NCBI RefSeq assembly: GCF_900162665.1
Contig: NZ_LT727812.1
Coordinates: 447,844-511,843 of the forward strand
Direction: 5' to 3'
DNA length: 64,000 bases
From: Oceanobacillus sojae
GTDB taxonomy: Bacteria > Bacillota > Bacilli > Bacillales > Amphibacillaceae
Shown: positions 28,195 to 36,714 of the stretch, piece after piece
Layout: each line of letters begins with the position of its first letter
Numbering within the stretch: position 1 is the first letter of the stretch
The notes under the pieces: model-generated
What the model was told of the DNA's origin: nothing
Database searches by the model: none
Seen by the model: only the letters and a program-made list of their open reading frames with translations
Position numbers and translations under genes: made by a program

Positions 28195-28930
28195 GATCAT
28201 CTTCCTTTGTCAGCTGAACATATAAATCATCCAGTGTTGCATCCGGCATCTGGAACTCTCCACGAAGTTCCCCCAAGGTCCCTTCTGCCCGTAATTTCCC
28301 ATCATGTAAAATGATAAAACGGTCACAGTATCTTTCCGCTGTGGCCAGGATATGTGTGGACATTAACACCCCTGCCCCCTGCTGCTTCATGGAATCCATC
28401 ATCTGCAGATAAGATTGGATTCCCAATGGATCCAGTCCAACAAATGGTTCATCGACAATATAAAGCGGCGGTTCAATAAGAAAAGCACACATAATCATGA
28501 CTTTCTGCCGCATTCCTTTTGAAAAATGAACCGGGAACCAATTCAATTTCTTTTCGAGCCGGAATTCTTTTAAAAGCTTAGGCAGCCTCTGCTCAAACAC
28601 CTCTTCCTCAATTCCGTAAGCCATTGCGGTCAGCCTGAGATGTTCGTATAAAGTCAGTTCATCATAGAGGATAGGCATCTCAGGAATATATGCCATCTGA
28701 TTACGATACGCTTCCGGATCATTCTGAAAGCTTTTTCCCTGAACCAGCACTTCTCCTTTTTTGGGCTGCATTAAACCGATAATATGTTTAATGGTTGTAC
28801 TTTTTCCAGCCCCATTTAGTCCAATGAGTCCGACGATTTCTCCTTTATTTAAATCAAATGATATATCATGTAAAACATTTTTATGGGTATAGCCCCCATA
28901 TAAGTTTTCTATATGTAATAAGGTAGTCAC
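28187..28930 (-). CDS. ecsA: EcsA, ATPase subunit of the Ecs ABC transporter
   Basis: EcsA is the 247-residue ATPase partner of EcsB. The Walker A is GLNGAGKST (residues 37-45), the signature-like motif is HFSKGMRQKVMI, and the Walker B is PPLYIVDEPFVGLDP. The switch histidine is in STHILATAERYC. The start is a GTG at 28930 behind GGAGG. The gene is divergent from hit, as in B. subtilis. Confidence 0.94.
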   Translation of the reverse strand: MTTLLHIENLYGGYTHKNVLHDISFDLNKGEIVGLIGLNGAGKSTTIKHIIGLMQPKKGEVLVQGKSFQNDPEAYRNQMAYIPEMPILYDELTLYEHLRLTAMAYGIEEEVFEQRLPKLLKEFRLEKKLNWFPVHFSKGMRQKVMIMCAFLIEPPLYIVDEPFVGLDPLGIQSYLQMMDSMKQQGAGVLMSTHILATAERYCDRFIILHDGKLRAEGTLGELRGEFQMPDATLDDLYVQLTKEDDHV

Positions 28931-29172
28931 CCTGTCATCCTCCTTTGTTCATTACTTTGATTTTATCATCATTCCAGAAAGATTCCAAAATGAACCGTTC
29001 TACAAATTACGGGAGCTTTTGCTAAAGATATTAGCTGATAAGTTATATCTCGTATTTAAAGAAACCTTTTACACTTCCTTCTTTAAGAATAATATAGAAT
29101 CCTTTACTTTACCCGGCCTAACTCTTTACAATAGAAAAAAGAATATTTTTTTCTATTGATAAGGAGGAACAA

Positions 29173-29607
29173 ATGATGGCTCATGAAGATTGTATTTTTT
29201 GCAAAATTGTCGATGGAGATATACCTTCCGCAAAGGTCTATGAGGATGAAAAGGTATATGCTTTCCTCGATATCAGTCAGGTAACGAAAGGACATACACT
29301 TGTTATTCCAAAGGAACACTCAAAAAATATTTATGAAACTTCACCAGAAACAGCAAAAGAACTATTTAGTAGAATACCCGCTATTGCTAAAGCCATTCGT
29401 GATGCATACCAGCCGCTGGGAATCAATCTGCTCAATAATAATGAAGCAGCAGCAGAGCAGTCAGTTTTTCATCTGCATGTACATTTAATCCCGCGTTACG
29501 GCGACGGAGACGGTTATTATCCAAACTGGACAACACATACAGAGGACTATTCATCAGAGGATTTACAATCTGTTGCTAAAGCAATTAGCGGGCAGATAAA
29601 GCAATAA
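29173..29607 (+). CDS. hit: HIT family nucleotide hydrolase (Hint type)
   Basis: This 144-residue protein hydrolyses AMP-linked phosphoramidates or acyl-adenylates in the cytoplasm. The histidine triad is HLHVHLIPR with His100, His102 and His104. Cys7 and Cys10 in CIFCKIV, with later histidines, make the N-terminal zinc site. The start ATG is five bases after AGGAGG. The next ATG, one codon later, is equally plausible. It is divergent from ecsA and upstream of trpP, the same order as in B. subtilis. Confidence 0.93.
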   Translation: MMAHEDCIFCKIVDGDIPSAKVYEDEKVYAFLDISQVTKGHTLVIPKEHSKNIYETSPETAKELFSRIPAIAKAIRDAYQPLGINLLNNNEAAAEQSVFHLHVHLIPRYGDGDGYYPNWTTHTEDYSSEDLQSVAKAISGQIKQ

Positions 29608-29695
29608 AAGCAGCAAATTTAGTTCTTTTTATTTTAATCAGTATTTGATATACTGGCTGTATCCTTTCGCGGCTGGCAATAAGCGCACAGCCGGA

Positions 29696-29728
29696 AAGCA
29701 GAGTTTAGAAAAGCAGAGGAGAGTTAAG
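29696..29728 (+). promoter_or_regulatory. TRAP-binding NAG-repeat array over the trpP ribosome site
   Basis: Seven trinucleotides lie in exact 5-base register: AAG (29696), GAG (29701), TAG (29706), AAG (29711), GAG (29716), GAG (29721) and AAG (29726). Spacers are two bases throughout. The array covers the GAGGAGAG ribosome site and ends two bases before the trpP ATG. This is the layout known for TRAP (MtrB) repression of trpP translation in B. subtilis. Confidence 0.8.
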
Positions 29729-29730
29729 TA

Positions 29731-30249
29731 ATGAAGACAAAAATTTTAACAATGCTTGCCCTATTGGTGAGTATCGGAACCGTATTACATCTGGTAATGC
29801 CCCCGCTATTATTTGGAGTGAAGCCTGACATGATGCTGGCAATGATGTTCTTAGGAATTATTTTATTCCCCAAATGGAATTATGTACTTCTGATTGCATT
29901 TGCAACTGCAGCTATTTCCGCATTAACTACAGCTGCTCCTGGAGGACAAATCGCTAATCTGATTGATAAACCAATAACCGCAATTGCTTTCTTCCTGTTG
30001 TTTTTACTGGCAGGAAAGCATTGGAATACAAAGGTGACGGCATCTGTATTAACGTTTGCAGGAACACTGATCAGCGGCAGTATCTTTTTATCCGTAGCAC
30101 TTTTTATTCTTGGATTTTTAGATGGCGGTTTTCTCGCTTTATTTGCAGCTGTTGTTCTTCCTGCAGCAGTAATGAATACAGTAATCATGTTAGTTGTCTA
30201 TCCAATTGTGGAAGGTATTTTGAAACGAAGTAAGATGGCTGCGGTTTAA
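29731..30249 (+). CDS. trpP: Tryptophan transporter TrpP
   Basis: TrpP is a small multi-pass membrane protein for tryptophan uptake. The 172 residues contain five to six hydrophobic segments and the typical motifs GVKPDMMLAMMFLGIILFP and APGGQIANLIDKPITA. These match the YhaG/TrpP family, related to ECF-type substrate-binding subunits. The ATG at 29731 has GAGGAGAG upstream. A TRAP-binding array covers that site, so translation is expected to drop when tryptophan is plentiful. Confidence 0.93.
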   Translation: MKTKILTMLALLVSIGTVLHLVMPPLLFGVKPDMMLAMMFLGIILFPKWNYVLLIAFATAAISALTTAAPGGQIANLIDKPITAIAFFLLFLLAGKHWNTKVTASVLTFAGTLISGSIFLSVALFILGFLDGGFLALFAAVVLPAAVMNTVIMLVVYPIVEGILKRSKMAAV

Positions 30250-30300
30250 ATGAAGAAGAGTGGAAAAGAAAAATCCTTTCCCCCTTTCTTCGTCTTCAAA

Positions 30301-30340
30301 GGCATTCGTTCCATTTTTATTTGAACGAATGCTTTTTTCT
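30301..30340 (+). terminator. Terminator after trpP
   Basis: Arms GGCATTCGTTC and GAACGAATGCT are followed by a long T-rich tail. Confidence 0.8.
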
Positions 30341-30547
30341 TTTATTGCAACGCATATTTATCATATATTCACTGTTTTGTGTTAAGATAATGGTAAGTTA
30401 AAAATATTAACACTAGCAGAAAATGATTCCATTTCCTATAATAAGTATGTATGGTTCATTTTATGAACCTCCTATTTATTGTATAATGTTTAATTACATG
30501 TGGTAAAAGGAAAAGGTATATGGAAAGAAGAAAGGAGTGCGTTTCCT

Positions 30548-30919
30548 ATGTCTAAGAAAAAATCATTAACTATCGGATTCCTGGTCGGAGCATCTGTCAG
30601 CGCTGGTATTGCATTACTAAGCACACCTGAATCCGGTAAGGACATCCGCTTAAGAGTTAAAAACCAATCCTTAGAATTAAAAGATTTACTGATGAACTTA
30701 AAAGAGGACAGTATCCGAATTAAGGAACAGCTGCTTCGAACTTCTAAAGAAGGTGCCGTTCTGGTCAGAGAATTGACAGAAGAAATGCGAAAATCTGTGG
30801 AAGACTGGAAAAACGCGGTAGAGCCTCAGCAGGAAAATATTCATCAATCGCTGGAACAAATTGAATCAAGTATTCGTGAATTAGAAGAAAAAATTAAAAA
30901 CACAAATGCCAATTCATAA
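30548..30919 (+). CDS. yhaH: YtxH-domain protein YhaH
   Basis: This 123-residue protein begins with a short basic segment and one glycine/alanine-rich hydrophobic stretch (IGFLVGASVSAGIALLSTPESG), the YtxH domain. A long charged, probably coiled-coil tail follows. YtxH proteins are general-stress or membrane-associated proteins of unclear role, and YhaH is one of them. I start at the ATG at 30548 behind AAAGGAG; the longer frame from 30500 lacks support. It lies between trpP and prsA, as in B. subtilis, but the regulator gene hpr found there is absent. Confidence 0.85.
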   Translation: MSKKKSLTIGFLVGASVSAGIALLSTPESGKDIRLRVKNQSLELKDLLMNLKEDSIRIKEQLLRTSKEGAVLVRELTEEMRKSVEDWKNAVEPQQENIHQSLEQIESSIRELEEKIKNTNANS

Positions 30920-30966
30920 AAAGAAAGCTTTTGCCTGAAAACCGTCGGCAAAAGCTTTCTTTTTTC
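30920..30966. terminator. Bidirectional terminator after yhaH
   Basis: Arms AGAAAGCTTTTGCC and GGCAAAAGCTTTCT have A or T runs on both sides. Confidence 0.8.
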
Positions 30967-30971
30967 TGCAG

Positions 30972-31070
30972 TTAAACGGGGATACCACCTTCTGTGCCCA
31001 AATAAAATTTAGCAATATCTGGATATTTATTATAATGAATATGAAAAGCTGTACTCAGAAAACTGGGCAT
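30972..31070 (-). CDS. Possible 32-residue peptide of unknown function
   Basis: On the minus strand an ATG at 31070 is preceded by AAGGAAG seven bases upstream. It opens a 32-codon frame (start MPSFLSTAFHIHYNKY) that stops at 30972. The bidirectional terminator after yhaH would end its transcript. The frame is open for another 20 codons upstream of the ATG without a ribosome site. I do not recognise the peptide. It may be a real small protein, a gene remnant or chance. Confidence 0.25.
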   Translation of the reverse strand: MPSFLSTAFHIHYNKYPDIAKFYLGTEGGIPV

Positions 31071-31189
31071 CTTTTCACTTCCTTCGATAAAGAAATTAGA
31101 AACCTGTATAACTTTATTACTGTTCAACACTATTTGTTTTTGATAGAGTTATAGGAGTATCATTATTGTAAAGGGGCGTTACATAGAAC

Positions 31190-31375
31190 ATGGCTATCTT
31201 CTATATTATTTTTGGTTTTTTAATATTACTTATTTTTAATGTCATGATCAGTGCTATTTGTACGAAGATGGGACTGTCCAGACAAAAGTCAGAAAGGATG
31301 GACCGGGTCACGAACATGATACTGGTAGCTATGCTTGTTTGTTCATATATCCGCATTTTAAATGTGACAGTTTAA
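31190..31375 (+). CDS. Small membrane protein of unknown function
   Basis: This 61-residue protein has two hydrophobic segments (about residues 3-24 and 44-60) separated by a short charged stretch (KMGLSRQKSERMDRV). The nearest purine-rich ribosome site (AAAGGGG) is 13 bases from the ATG, longer than ideal. It lies between yhaH and prsA. I do not recognise a family. The amphipathic layout suggests an expressed small membrane protein rather than chance. Confidence 0.5.
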   Translation: MAIFYIIFGFLILLIFNVMISAICTKMGLSRQKSERMDRVTNMILVAMLVCSYIRILNVTV

Positions 31376-31489
31376 TGTGATTTTTAAGTAAATTGTTGAA
31401 AATATTTATTTAAAATGGAAAAGTATGATATATTAATCATGGTAAACAATAAAAGTAATATTAGGAAAGAGTAGGAGTGTATATCAGAC

Positions 31490-32395
31490 ATGAAAAAATG
31501 GACATTAGCAGCAACAATATCTGCCAGCTTGCTTGCATTGGCTGCATGTAATTCTTCGGACGGCGATGTAGTTGCAACTACGGACGCCGGCGATATCACG
31601 AAAGAAGAATTTTACGATGAATTGAAAGACCGTAATGGAGAAGCTGTTCTTGAAGAGCTTGTTACTATCAAAGTTCTTGAGGATAAATACGATGTTACTG
31701 ACGATCAGGTAAATGACGAAATTGAAAAAATGAAGGACGAGTTTGGCAGTCCGGAAGAATTTGATTCCATGGTAGAACAGCAATTTGGCGGTGAAGAAGC
31801 TCTTAAAGATCTTGTTTATGTAGGAATGCTTCAAGAAGCTGCTATTTCTGAAGATATGGATATCACTGATGAAGATTTAAAAGAGTACTACGATAAAAAG
31901 AATACAGAAGTAGAAGCACAGCATATTCTTGTGGAAGATGAAGAAACAGCTAATGAAGTAAAACAGAAATTAGACGATGGAGAAGATTTTGAAGATCTCG
32001 TTGCTGAGTACTCTACAGACAGCGGCAGCGCAGAAAATGATGGCAGCCTTGGTTACTTCTCCGCCGGTGATATGATTCCTGAATTTGAAGAAGTTGCGTT
32101 CTCTATGGAACCGGGTGAAATCAGCGACCCTGTACAATCTCAATTTGGTTACCACATCATTAAAGTAAACGATGTACGTGAAAAAGAAGAAACAATCGGA
32201 GACTTCGACGAATTAAAAGATGAATTAAGAAGTGAATTAGTACTTCAGCAGGCAGACCAGGAAAAAATCCAGGCAAAACTTCAAAAAATTATCGAAGAAT
32301 CTAATGTAGATGTTAAGGCAGAAGGACTTGAAGATTTATTTAAACAAGAAGATGCTGATACAGATGCAGATTCTTCAAAAGCTGAAGAAGAATAA
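31490..32395 (+). CDS. prsA: Foldase lipoprotein PrsA (parvulin-type isomerase)
   Basis: PrsA is a membrane-anchored lipoprotein that folds secreted proteins after translocation. A signal peptide ends in a lipobox (LALAAC) with lipidated Cys20. A SurA-like N-terminal chaperone region follows. The parvulin domain (about residues 140-230) has the typical AQHILV, GDLGYF-like GSLGYFSAGDM and FGYHIIKV segments. The acidic C-terminal tail (residues about 280-301) is common in Bacillaceae from salty habitats. The 301-residue length is normal. A terminator follows. Confidence 0.95.
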   Translation: MKKWTLAATISASLLALAACNSSDGDVVATTDAGDITKEEFYDELKDRNGEAVLEELVTIKVLEDKYDVTDDQVNDEIEKMKDEFGSPEEFDSMVEQQFGGEEALKDLVYVGMLQEAAISEDMDITDEDLKEYYDKKNTEVEAQHILVEDEETANEVKQKLDDGEDFEDLVAEYSTDSGSAENDGSLGYFSAGDMIPEFEEVAFSMEPGEISDPVQSQFGYHIIKVNDVREKEETIGDFDELKDELRSELVLQQADQEKIQAKLQKIIEESNVDVKAEGLEDLFKQEDADTDADSSKAEEE

Positions 32396-32431
32396 ATAAA
32401 AGTCTCTCTTAAACAGTACTTTTATAACACT

Positions 32432-32470
32432 AAAAAACAATCGCCGTTAAAAGCAGCGATTGTTTTTTTA
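32432..32470 (+). terminator. Terminator after prsA
   Basis: Arms AAAAAACAATCGC and GCGATTGTTTTTTTA surround an 11-base loop. Confidence 0.85.
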
Positions 32471-32660
32471 GTGTCCGTATAGAATCAATGTATAATTCCC
32501 CTCTCCTGCTCTATCTTCTCTGATAATTAATCTGCTTCTGTCTCCGGTAAAACGATAGAAAAACATTTTATCGCAATATGAAGTTAACATTGTTATAATA
32601 TAGAAAAACATATTGTAAAATAATTTTATATACTAAGTAACAATGATAATTATTGTTACA

Positions 32661-32674
32661 TGAAAGCGTTCTTA
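32661..32674 (+). promoter_or_regulatory. Candidate cre site upstream of the lacI-type gene
   Basis: The sequence TGAAAGCGTTCTTA matches the catabolite-response consensus TGWAANCGNTNWCA at 13 of 14 positions. It lies about 85 bp upstream of the start codon. It is a candidate for CcpA control of the regulator gene, or for autoregulation, since LacI-family operators are alike. Confidence 0.4.
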
Positions 32675-32759
32675 GCAGAAGATCCTTTATCCCCGTATCA
32701 TTTTTATTGGACTCTTTAATGTCCACTATAACAGTATCCGACTCGACGAGGTGAATATA

Positions 32760-33767
32760 ATGCGTATTACCATGAAAGAAATAGCTAAAGAAGCCGGTGT
32801 ATCCGTAACGACGGTTTCCCATGTAATTAACGGCAGTAAAAAAATAACCGAAGAAACATATAACAGAGTAATGGACATCGTAAATAAATATAATTACGTC
32901 CCTAACTACTCTGCAAAAAATTTAAGAAATAACACAACGAAAACAGCCGGGCTCATTGTTCCAAGCTTCCCGGACTCTTTTGTTACACAGTATATAAATG
33001 CTATATCCCTTAGAGCAAAGGAAATGAACTACAATTTACTTTTTGTAAACACAAATGAAGATGTAGATTATGAAGAATCTACTTTAAAACTGTTCAGCTC
33101 CCAAATGGTGGATGGCATTATTCTCGCCCCCGCCGCAAGCTATTCCAAGCCTTTTCCATATGATATACATAGTATCATGAAAAACCTGCCCGTTGTTTTA
33201 ATCAGCAGATATCATGACGCATTGTCAGATACACCTATGGTCTGTCAGGATGATTATCAGGCCGGATTTGATGCAGCAAAGCATCTTCTGTCACATGGGC
33301 ATAAAAAAATGGTCGTTGTGTATGCCATGGACGATATTGGCCCGACTTTTAACCGGATTAAAGGATTTAAAACAGCATTAGAACAAGAAGGGCTGACATT
33401 AAATCCTGAACAAATTATTGATGGAGAAGCAACGGTTCAGGGAGCTGAGAAGGCTGTTAAGAAATTAATTAACAATCAGCCGGATATTACAGCAATGTTC
33501 CTGTTGAATGATTCTATGACCATTGGGGCTATCTCCGCTTTGAAGGATATGAATGTTTCCATTCCAAATGACATGGCAATTATCGGTTTTGGTGATTTCC
33601 CTTCCGCATCTATTATCAGCCGGCCGATTACAACAATCAGCGCTTCTGCGGAAACGATGGGAAGAACTGCTTTTGATATGCTTTTAAATAAAATAAATAA
33701 TCCAGACTATAATAATAAGGTTATTGTTCCAACTTATTTGATAAAAAGAAAATCCTGCGGTTGTTAG
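32760..33767 (+). CDS. LacI/GalR-family transcriptional regulator
   Basis: This 335-residue regulator has an N-terminal helix-turn-helix with hinge helix (MKEIAKEAGVSVTTVSHVIN, later NYVPNYSAKNLR) and a periplasmic-binding-like effector domain. It ends with the unusual tail RKSCGC. I start at the ATG at 32760, six bases after GAGGTG. A GTG at 32751 lies inside that site. A GGTTAAACGTTTTT operator-like sequence overlaps its stop codon, and the same 14 bases recur upstream of pdxA2. It probably controls the acid-sugar genes and the HPr-like gene beside it. Confidence 0.88.
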   Translation: MRITMKEIAKEAGVSVTTVSHVINGSKKITEETYNRVMDIVNKYNYVPNYSAKNLRNNTTKTAGLIVPSFPDSFVTQYINAISLRAKEMNYNLLFVNTNEDVDYEESTLKLFSSQMVDGIILAPAASYSKPFPYDIHSIMKNLPVVLISRYHDALSDTPMVCQDDYQAGFDAAKHLLSHGHKKMVVVYAMDDIGPTFNRIKGFKTALEQEGLTLNPEQIIDGEATVQGAEKAVKKLINNQPDITAMFLLNDSMTIGAISALKDMNVSIPNDMAIIGFGDFPSASIISRPITTISASAETMGRTAFDMLLNKINNPDYNNKVIVPTYLIKRKSCGC

Positions 33768-33780
33768 GTTAAACGTTTTT
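33767..33780. promoter_or_regulatory. LacI-type operator candidate before the HPr-like gene
   Basis: The sequence GGTTAAACGTTTTT overlaps the stop codon of the lacI-type gene and is identical over 14 bases to the operator candidate at 36692. A possible -10 box TATACT at 33805 follows before the HPr-like gene. Confidence 0.5.
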
Positions 33781-33826
33781 CTTTTGTTTTTCTCCTTTTT
33801 CCTATATACTTTAAATAGCTACATAT

Positions 33827-34108
33827 ATGAAGGAGGAGATTACCATATCATCGTTTAAAAAGAACACCGTAATCAATATCACTGAGGATCAGACTATCAT
33901 TGAATTAAGCTATTTACTTCAAAAATATGATTGTGAAGTGTTTATTCGTAATGAATCAGGCAACCAAATTCATGAAGTAAACCCTAAAAGTGTTTTAGGC
34001 CTCGCAACACTGCAGCTGAGAAATGGTGTGGAAGCTACTGTACGCGCAGAAGGAAAAGATGCTGAGGAAGCTGTTTTGGAGGTTATCCGTTTCTTTGGAG
34101 GCGAATAA
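33827..34108 (+). CDS. HPr/Crh-like protein without the catalytic histidine
   Basis: This protein of at most 93 residues matches the HPr fold from end to end. The regulatory-serine segment is intact (NPKSVLGLATLQL, Ser55 here, equivalent to Ser46 of HPr), and the C-terminal helix is AEGKDAEEAVLEVIRFF. The segment that carries His15 in HPr (GIHARP) reads ITEDQT, so it cannot pass phosphate in the PTS. The perfect AAGGAGG site lies inside the frame and is eight bases from an ATA codon (33845), not from an ATG. The real start may therefore be non-canonical, or the ATG at 33827 is used poorly. A corepressor role like Crh is inferred. Confidence 0.75.
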   Translation: MKEEITISSFKKNTVINITEDQTIIELSYLLQKYDCEVFIRNESGNQIHEVNPKSVLGLATLQLRNGVEATVRAEGKDAEEAVLEVIRFFGGE

Positions 34109-34129
34109 TAAACCATTCAGCAATAACGA

Positions 34130-34183
34130 AGCAGGAATGTAAAAAACCATCAACATAATGGTTTTTTTACATTCCTGCTTTTA
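34130..34183. terminator. Bidirectional terminator between the HPr-like and DUF1537 genes
   Basis: Arms AGCAGGAATGT..AAAACCAT and ATGGTTTT..ACATTCCTGCT form a long stem between two convergent genes. Confidence 0.8.
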
Positions 34184-35530
34184 GTTTTCTATCAAAGTCC
34201 GGACACTTGCTTCTTTCATAATTCGCTCTACAATATCTGCAGCAGTCTGGATAGAACCTGTCAGCCCGCCCTTGCCAACAACAACCAGTCCATCAGAATA
34301 ACCACCGATAATTACACCTAAATCAGCTTGCGGGATAACATAATCGAGCAGCTTAATGCCAACTGCTTCAAGCGTTTTTAAGATATGAACCATCGTATCC
34401 CCGCCCGTCATATATATCCCTTTAATTTTAGACGTCTGCAGCAATATACCTTTGGTAATTTCACCTAATGCCTTATTAATGTTGTCCGCAGACTCACCTG
34501 GCTGCAGCCCGTTTCTTTTTTCCACTGCTTTTAAGTCAACTCTTTCATTCGTAACGGATGTTTCGATAATAAGCGCCTGCGGTGAAGCTTTCTTTAAATG
34601 ATTAACTGCTAAATCAATTACACGCTTTATTTCTTTAGAAGACACCTCATCACAGCAAATTAAATCTTTTGCAATCACTGGTATTTGAATGACATTCTCT
34701 TGCCTGGATAAATGATGAATCTGTTCTTTCGTTACAGGAGAAGCACTCCCGGCAACAGCAAGAACTGTTCCGTTTCCTTGTTCAGCAGAAGCAATCTCCT
34801 TATCGAGTGCTTCCACTTCCTTCTTAAACCCATTATAATAAGCCATTCTTTCTGTGAAAGGCCCCGGATCAATCATCAGCACATTCCATTTCAAGCCTGA
34901 AATAACCTGTGCAATCAAATCAATATGCTCTAAAGAAACAGCATCAGCAATGATAATTTTCGCACCATTATTACGAGCTGTCCTTAAACTTTTTTTCAGA
35001 GATTCTTTACCGGCTAATATGGTATTTAATGAAATGGTTTCAACGGGATAATCAGTTTGCTTTTTTATTAATGTAGGACAATGCGACTCTTCAACAGGTG
35101 TACGGACATCTTTGGCTACTGGTGTCTGCGATAAAGGTACACTATCAATAATAGAATACCCCCCTACTAAAATACGTTTGGACTGCGGCATCGCCGGAAC
35201 CATCATACCAATTGTGTCCTCATCCATCAATTCCAGCATAGCTTCTACCTCTGCGCCGATATTACCTCTCAGTGTTGTATCTATTCTCTTGGATAAGTAT
35301 GTGACACCGTTTTCTTTCAAGCTGATAACGGCTTCTTTTACCCTTGCTTTTGCATCTTCTTTTTTTATTGCTCTGGAATCAGTTGTTAATATAAATGCTT
35401 CCTGTTCTTTATCCTTTGATAAATTATCTGAATCAAAATAAGCTGCAACGGGTATATTCGATCTCGCTAATAAAACACCCACCGTTGTTGCACCTGTTAA
35501 ATCATCAGCAATAATACCTAATTTGGACAT
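34181..35530 (-). CDS. Four-carbon acid sugar kinase (DUF1537, DtnK/OtnK type)
   Basis: This 449-residue ATP-dependent kinase phosphorylates a four-carbon sugar acid such as D-threonate or D-erythronate. The N-terminal sugar-binding domain opens with GIIADDLTGA. The C-terminal nucleotide-binding domain has IYMTGGDTMVHILK and VGKGGLTGSIQTAADIV. In characterised pathways such kinases work with a PdxA2-type dehydrogenase to yield dihydroxyacetone phosphate, and that partner is encoded directly upstream here. The start ATG has GAGGTG upstream. Which acid is used cannot be read from sequence, and no transporter is nearby. Confidence 0.9.
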   Translation of the reverse strand: MSKLGIIADDLTGATTVGVLLARSNIPVAAYFDSDNLSKDKEQEAFILTTDSRAIKKEDAKARVKEAVISLKENGVTYLSKRIDTTLRGNIGAEVEAMLELMDEDTIGMMVPAMPQSKRILVGGYSIIDSVPLSQTPVAKDVRTPVEESHCPTLIKKQTDYPVETISLNTILAGKESLKKSLRTARNNGAKIIIADAVSLEHIDLIAQVISGLKWNVLMIDPGPFTERMAYYNGFKKEVEALDKEIASAEQGNGTVLAVAGSASPVTKEQIHHLSRQENVIQIPVIAKDLICCDEVSSKEIKRVIDLAVNHLKKASPQALIIETSVTNERVDLKAVEKRNGLQPGESADNINKALGEITKGILLQTSKIKGIYMTGGDTMVHILKTLEAVGIKLLDYVIPQADLGVIIGGYSDGLVVVGKGGLTGSIQTAADIVERIMKEASVRTLIEN

Positions 35531-35565
35531 TTCCGCACCTCGTTTGTCTAACCATCTATAGAAAT

Positions 35566-35595
35566 AAAAACAGGAAAGTCTCCCTCCCTGTTTTT
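35566..35595 (-). terminator. Terminator-like hairpin between pdxA2 and the kinase gene
   Basis: AAAAACAGG and CCTGTTTTTA arms flank a 12-base loop, followed by T residues on the minus strand. It lies in the 110-bp gap between pdxA2 and its downstream partner. It may reduce kinase expression or be an attenuator. Confidence 0.5.
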
Positions 35596-35640
35596 ACCAC
35601 TATTTATATGGAGTAAAGTCTGTCAGGATGAAATTGCTAT

Positions 35641-36663
35641 TTATCCTTGTAATGCTTTTTGTTGTTTTTTCCAATATTGAACCGGAACTAATGTAGATTC
35701 AATCATACTTACGGATCCTGCAATTCCTTTACCGGCAATATCAAATGCCGTTCCATGGTCTACAGAGCTGCGCATAAACGGAAGTCCCCAAGTAATTGTG
35801 ATAGATTTTTCAAAATCATATGTTTTACAAGCAATATGCCCCTGATCATGATAAAGAGATAAAATTGCATCGTAATTTCCTTGTAATCCAAGGTGGAATA
35901 CAGAGTCAGCCGGTACAGGACCTACAACATTCATTCCTTCTTCCTTCGCAGCTTCCACTGCAGGAATTAAATGATCCTTCTCTTCTGTACCAAACAGTCC
36001 ATTATCAGAAGCATGCGGGTTTAGTGCAGCAAGTGCAATTTCCGGGTTTTCGTATCCAATGCCTTTTAATTCTGTATCAATTTGACGCAAAGTATCTAAA
36101 ACAACATCTTTGGTAGCGTAACTGCAAGCTTCCACCAGTGCTTTGTGCCGGCTGACAAAGAATACTTTTAAGTTGTGGCAGTTAAACATGGTAAGTGCAT
36201 AATCAGAATTCGTTAAATCACCAAATATTTCTGTGTGCCCCTCATGCTTACAGCCGGCTAATTTAATCGCTTCTTTATGAATTGGAGCGGTAGACACAAT
36301 ATCGACCTCTTTATTCAGCCCTAGTTCTATTGATTTTGCCACGTAATCATATGCCATTTCTCCAGCCAGCTTTTGTACCTTCCCGTATTCAATTTGCGAG
36401 CAGTCATATTCCTTCGGCTCCAGTACATCAATAGTGCCATAAGTAAATTTCGCTTCTGAAGGAGAATCAATTTTATTAATTTCAAAATCACTGTTCTTTA
36501 TCTCTAAAGCTCTATTTACAATATCCACAGATCCGATAAGAAAAGGATTACATTCGTCATAAACCTTTTCAGTAAGCATTGTGTCCACCGTTATTTCCGG
36601 CCCTATCCCAGCCGGGTCCCCCATTGTAACTGCAACAACTGGTTTCTTTAAATCTCCGCTCAT
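35641..36663 (-). CDS. pdxA2: 4-phospho-sugar-acid dehydrogenase (PdxA2)
   Basis: This 340-residue protein belongs to the PdxA family of NAD-dependent, metal-using oxidative decarboxylases. Visible blocks are TMGDPAGIGPEIT near the start, the metal ligand region HKEAIKLAGCKHEGHTEIFG, YHDQGHIACK and SVDHGTAFDIAG. Paired with a DUF1537 kinase and without other pyridoxine genes, it is more likely the PdxA2 of D-threonate/erythronate breakdown than the vitamin B6 enzyme. Its promoter is flanked by two LacI-type operators. Confidence 0.88.
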   Translation of the reverse strand: MSGDLKKPVVAVTMGDPAGIGPEITVDTMLTEKVYDECNPFLIGSVDIVNRALEIKNSDFEINKIDSPSEAKFTYGTIDVLEPKEYDCSQIEYGKVQKLAGEMAYDYVAKSIELGLNKEVDIVSTAPIHKEAIKLAGCKHEGHTEIFGDLTNSDYALTMFNCHNLKVFFVSRHKALVEACSYATKDVVLDTLRQIDTELKGIGYENPEIALAALNPHASDNGLFGTEEKDHLIPAVEAAKEEGMNVVGPVPADSVFHLGLQGNYDAILSLYHDQGHIACKTYDFEKSITITWGLPFMRSSVDHGTAFDIAGKGIAGSVSMIESTLVPVQYWKKQQKALQG

Positions 36664-36691
36664 TTAAACTACCCCTGTCTATTTAAAATTT

Positions 36692-36705
36692 GGTTAAACG
36701 TTTTT
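36692..36705. promoter_or_regulatory. LacI-type operator 1 of the pdxA2 promoter
   Basis: The sequence GGTTAAACGTTTTT is identical to the site at 33767. It lies just downstream of the -10 box, between promoter and start codon. Confidence 0.6.
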
Positions 36706-36714
36706 ATAACATAT

